This document shows positions 53,201 through 60,917 of a DNA stretch of 64,000 nt, piece by piece. Source of the stretch: VXPQ01 sp965117025 (lineage in GTDB: Bacteria; Bacteroidota; Rhodothermia; Rhodothermales; VXPQ01); assembly GCA_965117025.1 (NCBI GenBank), contig OZ220746.1:1240001-1304000 (forward strand). Direction: 5' to 3'. The stretch's first letter is position 1. Each line of letters begins with the position of its first letter. The notes beneath the pieces are model-generated. The model was not told the DNA's origin, searched no databases, and worked only from the letters and a program-made list of their open reading frames with translations. Both the position numbers and the translations under genes were made by a program.

Positions 53201-53512
53201 CGCGAGACTGAAATTCAATTCCCGCGTGTAGCCGGCGTTGATCTCCACCTGCTGGATAGTCTGGGCCTGATACCCTACGAAGGAAGCCGTAACGTCATAC
53301 GTTCCCACGGGTACGCCAATGATGAAGTAGTTTCCATCTAAATCCGTAGCGCTCCCGAGTAGCGTGCCTCCCAGAACGATATTCGCCCCGGGCAACGGAT
53401 CACCCGTAGATGCATCGGTGATGACGCCGGAGAGCTTGCCCGTGTTTTGCGCCAGCGCTGCAACGGGCATGACGAGCAGAACGAGTACAGTAGTAACGCA
53501 CCTGCGCAACAT
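50228..53512 (-). CDS. TonB-dependent receptor with carboxypeptidase-regulatory domain (SusC-like)
   Basis: A 1094-residue outer-membrane receptor. A signal peptide (cleavage after ALAQ, about 22) is followed by a CarboxypepD_reg-like domain (GKLSGVITDASTGDPLPGAN, about 25-105), the plug domain (LPIRGVANVASLQSGVV; GGVVSVTTKSG, about 135-230) and a long beta-barrel ending in QFRLGFALNF with the terminal aromatic residue. Such receptors import glycans, siderophores or peptides with energy from TonB. AGGAGG lies seven bases before the ATG, an unusually strong ribosome site here. It heads the minus-strand module with the T9SS cargo and PorV-like genes. There is no SusD gene, so a typical SusCD glycan pair is not present. 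Confidence 0.93.
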   Translation of the reverse strand: MLRRCVTTVLVLLVMPVAALAQNTGKLSGVITDASTGDPLPGANIVLGGTLLGSATDLDGNYFIIGVPVGTYDVTASFVGYQAQTIQQVEINAGYTRELNFSLAPGAELDEIVVEYERPIIQKDAIGAPRVVNSDELVLLPIRGVANVASLQSGVVTSEGTGLFVRGGREQELTYYVDGVRISGQQALPRVAISEQEMLIGTIPAKYGDAQGGVVSVTTKSGAEQFFGTVGAYTSQGLDSYGQSLGEISLGGPIVPGRISFFATGQYRRLDDVGPYGVPTYQLTDDQLAELNANPQVVRATNAAGDSLYLPFPWQTAQAAVDNGEPLTPDSLAVLLNIPEGYSLDPGLINAPDTYRREDFTLEPAKNRPFRETIVTGNVSIQPTQTITVRVGGSYETQQEEELSYFRHVFNPDFFYHNEQDTWRVYGSLRQRFASNFFYQIDAAYQDYNYTLYPNGFSGNVAEAFSYGDIDVGNEYLDIARRYFAARGSGYAPTYTSDGTAGVGQVIGITFSLPGSPLATFQKQDRKAFQISGNATAQVGLHQLEFGGEYRTFTERWYDLRGFGLSRYAQDDNCEQVACYASYSDLPFDAFRARTTYYGYDFRGLNEVDDQNIQGYFDRTNLNIAPYQPIYYGGYLQDKIEYRDLILNLGVRMEVFDNNAPVLKDIYAPRPIVRAGSVSGTPAGIASDDAVYFNDAGDVVGYRDVDGNFFDIEGSRVDPLDIVSDLSGQVQATDEPISNAFEEYTPQATFMPRIGVSFPVTDRAVFFASYNITSQRPTERAFTPFRSYEEITTQNSRRPNPKLKPERTTQYELGFRQRLGASTALTISGFYRTQENKISNRRLIGGFPSYGTYLNADFTTTKGIEFGFDLRRTRNLAVNANYTLAFAQGTGSDAAATAVVVWRGSVFPNTIAPADFDQRHTLNASVDYRFGEGEGPSSLLENTGLNVLFRYGSGMAYTALAGSSFNVSDSFTDDAVGSINSARLPSTTRIDVRLDRRFQVGTASLTAYLIVLNLLDTQNVLAVFRATGLPNTDGYLMTDGGRGYLTTQPDPASAAFLYNTYIGGPVNVGSRHTSASSLMYSRPRQFRLGFALNF

Positions 53513-53639
53513 GTGCTACCTCCTGATTTGTATGGTGTGTGCCTGCAATACCGGGCACTTCCAAGGAGCCCATGCCCGGCATTGCCGTCCGGTATGAATG
53601 GAAATCGGTTGTTCGTCGCAGTGACGCCTTAATGTGTTA

Positions 53640-53668
53640 AGACTACGGCATTGTTACCAAGTTGTCAA
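53640..53668 (-). promoter_or_regulatory. Candidate promoter of the TonB receptor module
   Basis: Read on the minus strand, TTGACA (53663-53668) is a perfect -35 box, 17 bases from TAGTCT (53640-53645), a moderate -10 box. It lies about 130 bases before the receptor ATG in an AT-rich gap after serA. The gap also holds A/T runs but no clear Bacteroidota-type TAnnTTTG box. Confidence 0.4.
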
Positions 53669-53731
53669 GTAATGTTTCCAATATTGAAAAACTTTATATA
53701 CTCTCTTAAAACAAATAATATTGCTCGTATA

Positions 53732-55315
53732 TCACACATCTACGCTGCGCACATCCTCAACACCGTCCAGCGCCGCAATTTCCCTGACCACCGCGGCCGG
53801 CACCACCTCGTCCACGGTAACCGCCGTCAGGGCAATTTCTCCCTTGCCGGCCCGTCCCAGCGCCAGGGCGCCGATGTTGATATCGTTGCGAGCCAGAATG
53901 CTCCCCACGGCCGCCAGCATACCGGGCCGGTCCACATTCCTGTATACGATCATATGGCCCTCCGGCTTGATCTCCAGCCAGTAATTGTCAATGCGCACCA
54001 GGCGCGGTTCGTCGCGGTCAAAGATCGTACCCGCCACCGTGCGGGCGCCATCGTCCGTTTCCAGGCCGATCTGCAACAGATTCGTATACCCGCCGGGAGC
54101 CGTATCGCGTGCTTCCGTCACATGGATCCCCATATCCTCCGCAAGAAACGGCGCATTGATCAGATTCACGGGTTCTGTGACCCACTTCGACAGAATCCCG
54201 CGTACGGCAGCCACCGTCAGCACTTCGGAATAACGGCGCGGGACATCCCCCCGACACCCCACGGTGATCCCCCGGATACGCCCGCCCCCCAACTGGCCGA
54301 TCAACTGGCCAAGATGATCGGACAGGCTCAAATAGGGTTGGACATCCGGTTGCGCCGCCATCTTGATAGCCAGCGCGTTGACAGGCGTGTGCACCGCCTC
54401 GCCGCATAGCGCGCGAATGACCTGCTCGGTAATCTGTACTGCGACTTTTTCCTGGGCTTCCTCGGTCGAGGCCGCAATGTGGGGGGTAGCGATGACCTTC
54501 GGATGCCTGAGCAATTCGTGCAGTTCAACGGGTGGCGGCTCTATGGAATACACGTCAAGCGCCACGCCCCCCACTTGTCCGCTATCCAGCGCAGCAAGCA
54601 GGTCCTTTTCCTCGACAATGCCTCCCCGGGCGCAATTGACAATGCACACCCCCTTGCGGCACTGCGCAAACGTTTCCTTCCGGAGCAGGCTCCGGGTGGC
54701 GTCGTTCAGCGGCGTATGTACGGTAATGAAATCACTCCCGGCCAATAACTCGTCCATGTCCACAAGGCGCACCCCGAGGCGCTCGGCAGCCTCTCGCGAC
54801 AACACCGGGTCGTACCCGATCAGTTTCATGCCAAAACCGGCCATGCGCACAGCCACTTCCCGTCCGATTTTCCCCAAACCCACGACGCCGAGGGTTTTTT
54901 CGTACACTTCCGACCCGGTGAACGCCTTGCGGTCCCACTTGCCCTCCGCAATAGAGCGGTTCGCCTGAGGCACGCGGCGGGCCATGGAAAGCAACATGGC
55001 GCAGGTGTGCTCGGCGGTCGAGATCGTATTGCCGGAAGGCGCATTGATCACAAGTACGCCCCGGCGGGTAGCGGCAGCAAGGTCGATATTGTCCACCCCG
55101 ACCCCGGCGCGCCCGATCACCCTCAGGTTACCGGCAACTTCGATAAGGTCCGCCGTGATCGTGGTGCCGCTGCGAATGATCCAGCCGTCCGCCTCTGCAG
55201 CCGCTTCCCGCAACGCCTCTCCGGATTGTTTCAACCGAACATCGGGCGTAATGCCCCGGGCTTCCAGCATGTCGATGCAGATCGGATCGACCGCATCGGT
55301 GATGAGCACCTTCAT
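53732..55315 (-). CDS. serA: D-3-phosphoglycerate dehydrogenase
   Basis: A 527-residue cytoplasmic enzyme, the first step of serine synthesis, oxidising 3-phosphoglycerate with NAD. Substrate/catalytic motifs: IIRSGTTITADLIE, the NAD site GLGKIGREVAVRMAGFGMKL (about 148-167), VNCARGGIVEEKDL (about 230) and the Glu/His pair near ATPHIAASTEEAQ (about 283). The ~100-residue intervening domain follows and then a C-terminal ACT domain from about 455 (VDRPGMLAAVGSILARNDIN, shown whole), the serine-sensing site in long-form PGDHs. It is preceded by engB with a 7-base gap and probably shares its transcript. Confidence 0.95.
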   Translation of the reverse strand: MKVLITDAVDPICIDMLEARGITPDVRLKQSGEALREAAAEADGWIIRSGTTITADLIEVAGNLRVIGRAGVGVDNIDLAAATRRGVLVINAPSGNTISTAEHTCAMLLSMARRVPQANRSIAEGKWDRKAFTGSEVYEKTLGVVGLGKIGREVAVRMAGFGMKLIGYDPVLSREAAERLGVRLVDMDELLAGSDFITVHTPLNDATRSLLRKETFAQCRKGVCIVNCARGGIVEEKDLLAALDSGQVGGVALDVYSIEPPPVELHELLRHPKVIATPHIAASTEEAQEKVAVQITEQVIRALCGEAVHTPVNALAIKMAAQPDVQPYLSLSDHLGQLIGQLGGGRIRGITVGCRGDVPRRYSEVLTVAAVRGILSKWVTEPVNLINAPFLAEDMGIHVTEARDTAPGGYTNLLQIGLETDDGARTVAGTIFDRDEPRLVRIDNYWLEIKPEGHMIVYRNVDRPGMLAAVGSILARNDINIGALALGRAGKGEIALTAVTVDEVVPAAVVREIAALDGVEDVRSVDV

Positions 55316-55322
55316 TTTTTTA

Positions 55323-55919
55323 TCATGGTTCCATGGTCGCCATCGTCCCGATCCATTCCGACAAGGCGGGCAAGCCCCGTTTTGTCTGCGATGAAGTCAG
55401 GAAAACCGGGATTTCCAGTCCGAACGTCGAAAGCGTCTCGTGCATACGGAGTTCCGTCTTCACACGATCATTACCGGAGAGTTTGTCGCACTTCGTAAGT
55501 GCAATGGCATAGGGCACGTCCCCGCCACGCATCAATTCGATAAAACTCCTGTCGAGCACGCCCGGCTCATGCCGGCTGTCCACAAGGTGAACGATCAGGC
55601 GCAGCGTATCGCGTTCCGCAATGTAGCGCTCGATGAACCGGGCCCAGCGCGCACGCTCCCGCTTCGAGACTTTCGCATAGCCGAAGCCCGGAAGGTCCAC
55701 GAAATACAGGCTTTCGTTGACAAGGTAATAATTGAATTCCCTGGTCTTGCCCGGCGTCCCGCTCGTCCGGGCCAGCGCCCGGCGCCCCGCAAGCGCATTC
55801 AACAGAGAACTCTTGCCCACGTTCGAGCGACCGGCGAACGCGACTTCGGGCCGCCCGTCCGAAGGAAGTCCACTCCAGGACGCCGATCCCCTGACAAACG
55901 TAATGTCCCGAATATGCAA
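55323..55919 (-). CDS. engB: Ribosome-biogenesis GTP-binding protein EngB/YsxC
   Basis: A 198-residue small GTPase needed for large-subunit ribosome assembly. G1 AGRSNVGKSSLLN (about 30-42), the G2-region Thr in GTPGKTREFNYYL, G3 DLPGFGYAKVSK (about 74) and G4 ALTKCDKL (about 137) are all seen. The start appears to be TTG (55917-55919): no ATG fits, homology begins with HIRDITFVRGSA, and GAGG lies at SD distance. It lies between sucD (26 bases upstream) and serA. Confidence 0.92.
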   Translation of the reverse strand: MHIRDITFVRGSASWSGLPSDGRPEVAFAGRSNVGKSSLLNALAGRRALARTSGTPGKTREFNYYLVNESLYFVDLPGFGYAKVSKRERARWARFIERYIAERDTLRLIVHLVDSRHEPGVLDRSFIELMRGGDVPYAIALTKCDKLSGNDRVKTELRMHETLSTFGLEIPVFLTSSQTKRGLPALSEWIGTMATMEP

Positions 55920-55945
55920 GGGGCGCCTCGTCTGAATCGTCCGAT

Positions 55946-56827
55946 TTACGCGGTAGGGCCTGTTAACCGATCCTTTACCGTCTCGCCAATCACTGCCGGA
56001 TTCTCAATCACAACGACTCCGGCTTCTTCCAGCGCAGCAATCTTTTCTTCCGCCGTACCCTTGCCCCCGGAAACAATGGCGCCCGCATGCCCCATCCGGC
56101 GTCCGGGAGGCGCTGTCCGGCCCGCAATGAATCCGAATACGGGCTTCGTCATATGGTCCCGAACGAAAGCCGCGGCTTCTTCTTCCGCCGTACCGCCGAT
56201 TTCCCCGATCATTACCACGGCCTCGGTGTCGTCGTCTTCCTCGAACAACTGCAGGACATCGACAAAATTCGTCCCGATGACCGGATCCCCGCCGATGCCC
56301 ACCGCCGTACTCTGGCCGAGGCCCTGCCGGGTAAGCTGGTCTACCGCTTCGTAGGTGAGGGTACCGGAGCGCGACACTACTCCTACGGGCCCTTCGGCGA
56401 AAATCATAGCCGGCATGATGCCGACTTTTGCCTGATCGGGCGTCAGGACTCCCGGGCAATTCGGGCCGATCAAACGCGCGCCCTTGCGCTGCACATAGTG
56501 AAAAACCGGGATCATATCCCCTACGGGAATGCCTTCCGTGATACACACGATCACTTGTATGCCGGCTTCCGCCGCCTCCAGAATCGCATCCGCAGCAAAC
56601 GGAGGAGGTACGAAAATTACCGACGTGTTCGCCCCTTCCTCCGCGACCGCTTCGGCCACGGTGTTGAACACCGGCTTGCCGAGATGCGTGCGGCCACCCT
56701 TTCCGGGCGTCACACCGGCTACAAGCGCGGTACCGTACTCGAGCATGTGCTCGGAATGGAACGTGCCCTCGGAACCCGTGAATCCCTGGACAAGCAAACG
56801 GGTGTTTTTATCGACGAGAATCGCCAT
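55946..56827 (-). CDS. sucD: Succinyl-CoA synthetase alpha subunit
   Basis: A 293-residue TCA-cycle subunit that, with the beta subunit, makes ATP or GTP from succinyl-CoA. CoA-binding Rossmann motif VQGFTGSEGTFHSEHMLEYG (about 13-32), VPPPFAADAILEA, GPNCPGVLTPDQAKVGIMP (about 123) and the phosphorylated His in GHAGAIVSGGKGTAEEK (about 246) are all present. The beta-subunit gene sucC is not in the window. The last codons include a 13-base match (AGGGCCTGTTAAC) to the repeat around truA, which may be chance. Confidence 0.95.
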   Translation of the reverse strand: MAILVDKNTRLLVQGFTGSEGTFHSEHMLEYGTALVAGVTPGKGGRTHLGKPVFNTVAEAVAEEGANTSVIFVPPPFAADAILEAAEAGIQVIVCITEGIPVGDMIPVFHYVQRKGARLIGPNCPGVLTPDQAKVGIMPAMIFAEGPVGVVSRSGTLTYEAVDQLTRQGLGQSTAVGIGGDPVIGTNFVDVLQLFEEDDDTEAVVMIGEIGGTAEEEAAAFVRDHMTKPVFGFIAGRTAPPGRRMGHAGAIVSGGKGTAEEKIAALEEAGVVVIENPAVIGETVKDRLTGPTA

Positions 56828-56996
56828 AACGGTTGAAATAAGCGGCGAAAAACATTAAAGAACGCAAGATACGGACAATACGGAGCGTCGAACAGCGGAA
56901 AATTATAGAAGATTACGAACGCACGGGAAACGCATCCCCAAGGCAAGTGAAATAATTTGCAAGGATAAAACGGGCACGCGGAATATTGCGGAATAT
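56828..56996. other. 169-bp gap between gatA and sucD
   Basis: Both neighbours are on the minus strand. The gap is more AT-rich than the genes and contains a tandem ten-base repeat, GCGGAATATT twice (56978-56997). No gene, terminator with a T-run or convincing promoter is seen. Confidence 0.5.
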
Positions 56997-58547
56997 TTAG
57001 GCCCGACCCGGCCCCCTCCCGTACAATCGCTCTACCATGTCCCCGGCCCGGAATATCGTCTCTTCGCCGAAGTGCGGCCCCAGGATCTGCATGCCTACGG
57101 GAAGATGGGGCTCCTCCGGGTGCAAACCCAGCGGGACGACCAGGCCCGGAATACCCGCAAGGTTGGCAGGCACCGTGTAAATATCGCTTAGATACATGGC
57201 CATCGGGTCATTCATCTTGCTGCCGATGCGGAAGGCAGGTGCAGGCGTAGCCGGCGCAATGAGCGCATCCACTTCCTTGAAGACCGTATCGAAATCGTTC
57301 CGGATCAGGGTCCGCACCTGCTGTCCTTTCGCATAATAGGCATCGTAATATCCGGAAGAGAGCACGTAGGCGCCGAGCATGATCCGCCGCTTGACTTCAT
57401 CCCCGAAGCCTTCTGTCCGGGAAGCCATATAAAAGCGGTGGAGCATGGGGTCTTCATCCAGGCGCTCCTTAAGCGCTTCCGCATCTGCCCCGGAAGCAGT
57501 CTCCATGGCCAATGCCAGTTCCTCCCGCTCGTTTTGCATCGTTTCGAGGAGCTCGTCGAGCGATGCGCGGTGGCCATACCGGATCCCGTCATAACGGGCC
57601 AGATTGCTGGACGCTTCGGCCGTAGTCAGAATGTAGTACGTAGCAATGCCGTACTCTGTACGAGGCAGCGATACGTCCTGCACCACGGCCCCCTCCTGTT
57701 CGAGACCACGCACGCATTCCCCGATCATGCTCCGGATGCCGGCATCAAGTCCGTCGGCAAAGTACTCCTTCGGCAGCCCGATACGCAGGCCCCGGATATT
57801 CCCTGTCAGCGATTGCGTGTAGTCGGGCGCCGCCACCGACGCACTGGTGGAATCCCGTTCGTCCCGCCCCGCCATATGGTTCAGGAGAAGCGCGCAATCC
57901 TCCACGCATTGCCCGATCGGTCCCATGCAATCGAAGGAAGAAGCGAAGGCCACCAGGCCGTACCGGGACACGCGCCCGTAGGTAGGTTTCAGCCCCACCA
58001 CTCCGCAATGCGCCGCAGGCTGGCGAATGGATCCGCCCGTATCGGTGCCAAGCGCCGTATGGCACATCCCGGCAGCGACGGCGGCGGCAGAACCTCCGGA
58101 AGAACCGCCGGGAACGTAATCGGGGTTCGCCGGATTCCTGACCGGACCGAAATACGAAGTCTCGTTGGACGAGCCCATCGCAAACTCGTCGCAGTTCGTT
58201 TTTCCGACGAAAATCGCGCCCGCAGCTCGCAGGCGTTCGATCACTGTGGCGTCGTACAGTGACTCGAAATGTTCGAGCATACGGGACGAACAAGTGACGG
58301 GACGCCCCTTCATACAGATCACGTCCTTGATGCCCATAACCATGCCCTTCAGCGGCAATTCCGAGCCGGCGCCGGTCCGTCTATCAAGACGGCGGGCCTG
58401 TTCAAGAGCATCCTGCTCATCCACCGAGACGAAGGCGTTGAGTTGATCGTTTTGCGCCCGAATGCGCGCAAAAAAAGAAGAGACCAATCGTTCGCAATCG
58501 GTCTCTCCGTTCCGCAAGGCTTTCCGGGCGTCCGCAAATGGAGTCAT
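56997..58547 (-). CDS. gatA: Asp-tRNA(Asn)/Glu-tRNA(Gln) amidotransferase subunit A
   Basis: A 516-residue amidase-signature protein, the glutaminase part of GatCAB, which amidates misacylated Glu-tRNA(Gln) or Asp-tRNA(Asn). The Ser-cisSer-Lys triad is visible: Lys in MGIKDVICMKG (about 73), cis-Ser in the GGSSGGSAAAVAAG loop (about 150) and the nucleophile in GTDTGGSIRQPAA (about 172). A GLKPTYGRVSRYGL motif follows. Length is slightly above the usual 480-490. The final codon overlaps a tandem GCGGAATATT repeat (56978-56997). Partners gatB and gatC are not in the window. Confidence 0.94.
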   Translation of the reverse strand: MTPFADARKALRNGETDCERLVSSFFARIRAQNDQLNAFVSVDEQDALEQARRLDRRTGAGSELPLKGMVMGIKDVICMKGRPVTCSSRMLEHFESLYDATVIERLRAAGAIFVGKTNCDEFAMGSSNETSYFGPVRNPANPDYVPGGSSGGSAAAVAAGMCHTALGTDTGGSIRQPAAHCGVVGLKPTYGRVSRYGLVAFASSFDCMGPIGQCVEDCALLLNHMAGRDERDSTSASVAAPDYTQSLTGNIRGLRIGLPKEYFADGLDAGIRSMIGECVRGLEQEGAVVQDVSLPRTEYGIATYYILTTAEASSNLARYDGIRYGHRASLDELLETMQNEREELALAMETASGADAEALKERLDEDPMLHRFYMASRTEGFGDEVKRRIMLGAYVLSSGYYDAYYAKGQQVRTLIRNDFDTVFKEVDALIAPATPAPAFRIGSKMNDPMAMYLSDIYTVPANLAGIPGLVVPLGLHPEEPHLPVGMQILGPHFGEETIFRAGDMVERLYGRGPGRA

Positions 58548-58628
58548 CGGACGAGCGGCAAGGGATGGCGTTCAGTGTAGACGAATAAATCCGGGATACG
58601 GCAAACAACAAGACGCCGCAACGGGCAA

Positions 58629-58967
58629 TCAGCTTTGAGAGGTCTGATCGGGAGCCTGGGTTGGCCCGGAAGCGGAAGCATCCGGCGCCGGGGCGGCTTG
58701 TGCAGGCTGGGCCGGGGCCTGCTGAGCGGGCGGTTGCGCAGGGGGCGGCTGGGGCTGCGGCGCAGCTTGAGAGGGCGGCTGGGGACGGTAGGTGGTCTGC
58801 CGATTGTCCATATCCACGGTGAGTTCACGCTGGATGTCCTTGGTGGCGTCCTTGAACTCCCGCATGCCCTTACCGAGCCCGCGGGCAATCTCCGGGATGC
58901 GCTTGGCGCCGAATATGAGGAGTAAAGCCAAAGCGATCAGAATGATTTCCGGCGTTCCCAGACCCAT
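58629..58967 (-). CDS. tatA: Twin-arginine translocase TatA/TatE subunit
   Basis: 112 residues from ATG 58965-58967, where an AGAGGG ribosome site lies upstream; the frame extends further, but homology starts at MGLGTPEIILI. One transmembrane helix (about 6-21, ending at FGAKRIPE) is followed by the amphipathic helix (GLGKGMREFKDATKDIQREL). A tail of about 65 residues is very rich in Pro, Gln and Ala, without defined structure. TatA oligomers form the membrane passage for folded proteins with twin-arginine signals. It is 81 bases upstream of gatA; tatC is not in the window. Confidence 0.92.
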   Translation of the reverse strand: MGLGTPEIILIALALLLIFGAKRIPEIARGLGKGMREFKDATKDIQRELTVDMDNRQTTYRPQPPSQAAPQPQPPPAQPPAQQAPAQPAQAAPAPDASASGPTQAPDQTSQS

Positions 58968-59083
58968 GACCAACCCTCTTTCTTGTGAACGATAACTAGA
59001 GCACACACCGTAACGGCAAAAATACGGCTTTTATCGGTAAACGAAGGGGGGTAAGCAGGGTTCCGGGATTGGAACATGCAACG

Positions 59084-60448
59084 ATGCCCCGCTTTCCAGA
59101 GATGCGCTCGTTTTTTCAAGGCAACCCGTACGATCCCCGCTTCGTGAACATCCGATACGACAAGGCAAGTGACCGGGCTGTTGTGACGCGGTGTAAACAA
59201 GTGGATGGCATCGTCGATCCGCCGCCCGACAAGTCGATCGCGCAACGGGCCGCACTCCTTGCAGCCATCGGCGACGGAACATCCCGGCTGGTCAATTATC
59301 CCTCGTCCGCCGATCCGCAATCGACCCTGCGTTGCCTCCGGCAGTTAGGCATTGCTGTAGAAAAGGACGGGGAAGACCTCCTGGTGCATGGCAAGGGGCT
59401 CGACGGGTTCTCCGCACCCGACGCCCCCCTGGACTGCGGCAACTCGGGCACCACGATGCGCCTCCTTTCCGGCCTCCTCGCCGGCCGGAAATTCGACAGT
59501 GTGCTCACAGGCGACGCATCCCTTCGAAGCCGACCCATGGAACGTATTGCAGCGCCGCTCCGGGAAATGGGTGCGCGGATCACCCTGGACGCCGGCTGCG
59601 CCCCCATGCGTATCGAGCGCGGGCCCCGGCTGCATGGTGTGGACTACCGTCTGCCGATGCCCTCGGCGCAGGTAAAATCCTGCGTACTCCTTGCAGGCCT
59701 GCGGGCCAGAGGACGGACCACCGTCATCGAAACCCTGCCGTCACGCGACCACACCGAGCGCATGCTGAACCTGGCGCCGCTCGAGACAGAAGGTGCACGG
59801 CATATTCCCATCGAGGGAAACATGTCTGTGCCGGCGCACACCTGGACCGTGCCGAACGATTTTTCCGCCGCCGCCTTCTTCATGGTTGCCGCCGCCGTAG
59901 CGCCTCGAGGCGCCATGCTGCTGCGGAAAGTCGGTCTGAACCCCACGCGCAGCGCACTCATCGGGGTGCTTGAAGAAATGGGCGCTCGTATCCGCGTAGC
60001 CAACCGGGAAGAATCCGGAGGAGAACCGGTGGGCAATCTCCATGTCGAGGCTTCCCCGCTCCGGGGAGTGCGCGTCGACGGAGCGCGCATCCCCCTCCTG
60101 ATCGACGAAATCCCGATCCTTTCAGTGGCGGGCGCCCTTGCGAAGGGCCGGACCGAAATACGGGACGCGCGCGAACTGCGCTTCAAGGAAACGGACCGCA
60201 TCGGCGCCATGGCGGAGAACCTGCGAAGGCTGGGCGCAACGGTGGAGGAATTCGACGACGGATTGGCCGTGGAAGGCCCCGCCGCCCTGCACGGGAACGT
60301 CGTGGCAAGCCGGCACGATCACCGGGTGGCGATGGCGATGGCCGTGGCCGGGCTGATGGCTGACGGAGAAACGGTCATTGAGGACGCTTCCTGCGCAGCG
60401 GTGTCGTTCCCGAACTATTGGGAAACGCTCGCGTCGGTGGCTTCATGA
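59084..60448 (+). CDS. aroA: 3-phosphoshikimate 1-carboxyvinyltransferase (EPSP synthase)
   Basis: About 454 residues from ATG 59084; TTG 59069 and ATG 59102 are alternatives. It joins PEP to shikimate-3-phosphate in the aromatic pathway. VDPPPDKSIAQRAALLAAIG (in the PGDKSISHR position), DCGNSGTTMRLLSGLLAG, GDASLRSRPMERI, SAQVKSCVLLAGL, VPNDFSAAAFFMVAAA and the C-terminal RELRFKETDRI and SRHDHRVAMAMAVAG (split) are family motifs. The first ~40 residues precede the usual start and are weakly conserved, so the true start is uncertain. It is divergent from tatA. Confidence 0.93.
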   Translation: MPRFPEMRSFFQGNPYDPRFVNIRYDKASDRAVVTRCKQVDGIVDPPPDKSIAQRAALLAAIGDGTSRLVNYPSSADPQSTLRCLRQLGIAVEKDGEDLLVHGKGLDGFSAPDAPLDCGNSGTTMRLLSGLLAGRKFDSVLTGDASLRSRPMERIAAPLREMGARITLDAGCAPMRIERGPRLHGVDYRLPMPSAQVKSCVLLAGLRARGRTTVIETLPSRDHTERMLNLAPLETEGARHIPIEGNMSVPAHTWTVPNDFSAAAFFMVAAAVAPRGAMLLRKVGLNPTRSALIGVLEEMGARIRVANREESGGEPVGNLHVEASPLRGVRVDGARIPLLIDEIPILSVAGALAKGRTEIRDARELRFKETDRIGAMAENLRRLGATVEEFDDGLAVEGPAALHGNVVASRHDHRVAMAMAVAGLMADGETVIEDASCAAVSFPNYWETLASVAS

Positions 60449-60458
60449 TTTGAGCACC

Positions 60459-60797
60459 TCACTTTACTGTTTCCTCGGACGGATCCCACAAATGCATTTC
60501 CAGCACGACGCACCCATCCTCGTCGAACGTCACTCCCTCGGCGCGCAGGCGTTCTTCCATGACATGCGGTCCACCGAAACGCATCCTGCCGGTCAGGGCG
60601 CCGAACCGGTTGACGACGCGGTGGCAAGGAAGCATGGCGCCCGCCGCCGCGCCCAGGGCCCAGCCGACCGTGCGGGCAGCGGAACGCGCACCGAGATATC
60701 CTGCGATATGCCCGTAGGTCGTAACTTTACCGTAAGGGATCCGGTCCACTACGGCCCAGACCCGTTCGAAGAAATCATTGTCCCGGGAGACGCTCAT
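60459..60797 (-). CDS. MGMT-family protein (short methyltransferase-like)
   Basis: 112 residues from ATG 60795-60797. It corresponds to the C-terminal DNA-binding/active-site domain of O6-alkylguanine-DNA alkyltransferase: VWAVVDRIPYGKVTTYGHIAGYLG (split), ARTVGWAL, the active site LPCHRVVNRFGALTG (about 55-69) and a shortened tail. The Cys of PCHRV is present, so it could accept an alkyl group, unlike ATL proteins with Trp there. The N-terminal domain of Ada/Ogt enzymes is absent. A long frame continues upstream antisense to murB and is not part of the gene. It converges with aroA, ten bases apart. Confidence 0.88.
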   Translation of the reverse strand: MSVSRDNDFFERVWAVVDRIPYGKVTTYGHIAGYLGARSAARTVGWALGAAAGAMLPCHRVVNRFGALTGRMRFGGPHVMEERLRAEGVTFDEDGCVVLEMHLWDPSEETVK

Positions 60798-60825
60798 ACG
60801 CCGTATACCGTTCTCCCCTTGATTT

Positions 60826-60856
60826 TCAAGGATACTCTGATCAAAACCACTTCGCT
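60826..60856 (+). repeat. Dispersed intergenic repeat copy upstream of murB
   Basis: It matches 21806-21836 in 28 of 31 bases. It sits between the MGMT and murB genes. The CTG at 60837, preceded by AAGGA, opens a 14-codon frame whose peptide (LIKTTSLSAS) resembles the one coded by the copy before manC (LTKTASLGGS). About 70 bases later the murB start itself (60907-60925) carries the same AAGGATACT-x-TGAC pattern. Confidence 0.7.
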
Positions 60857-60917
60857 CAGCGCTTCGCGTTCGCAAGTATAAGGATGTCATGATTCCATCG
60901 TTGAAATTAAGGATACT

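Noticed and set aside
55955..55967. AGGGCCTGTTAAC at the 3' end of sucD, matching the truA-flanking repeat
   Set aside because: Thirteen bases only and inside coding sequence with a family-like C-terminus; noted, but not counted as a third copy.
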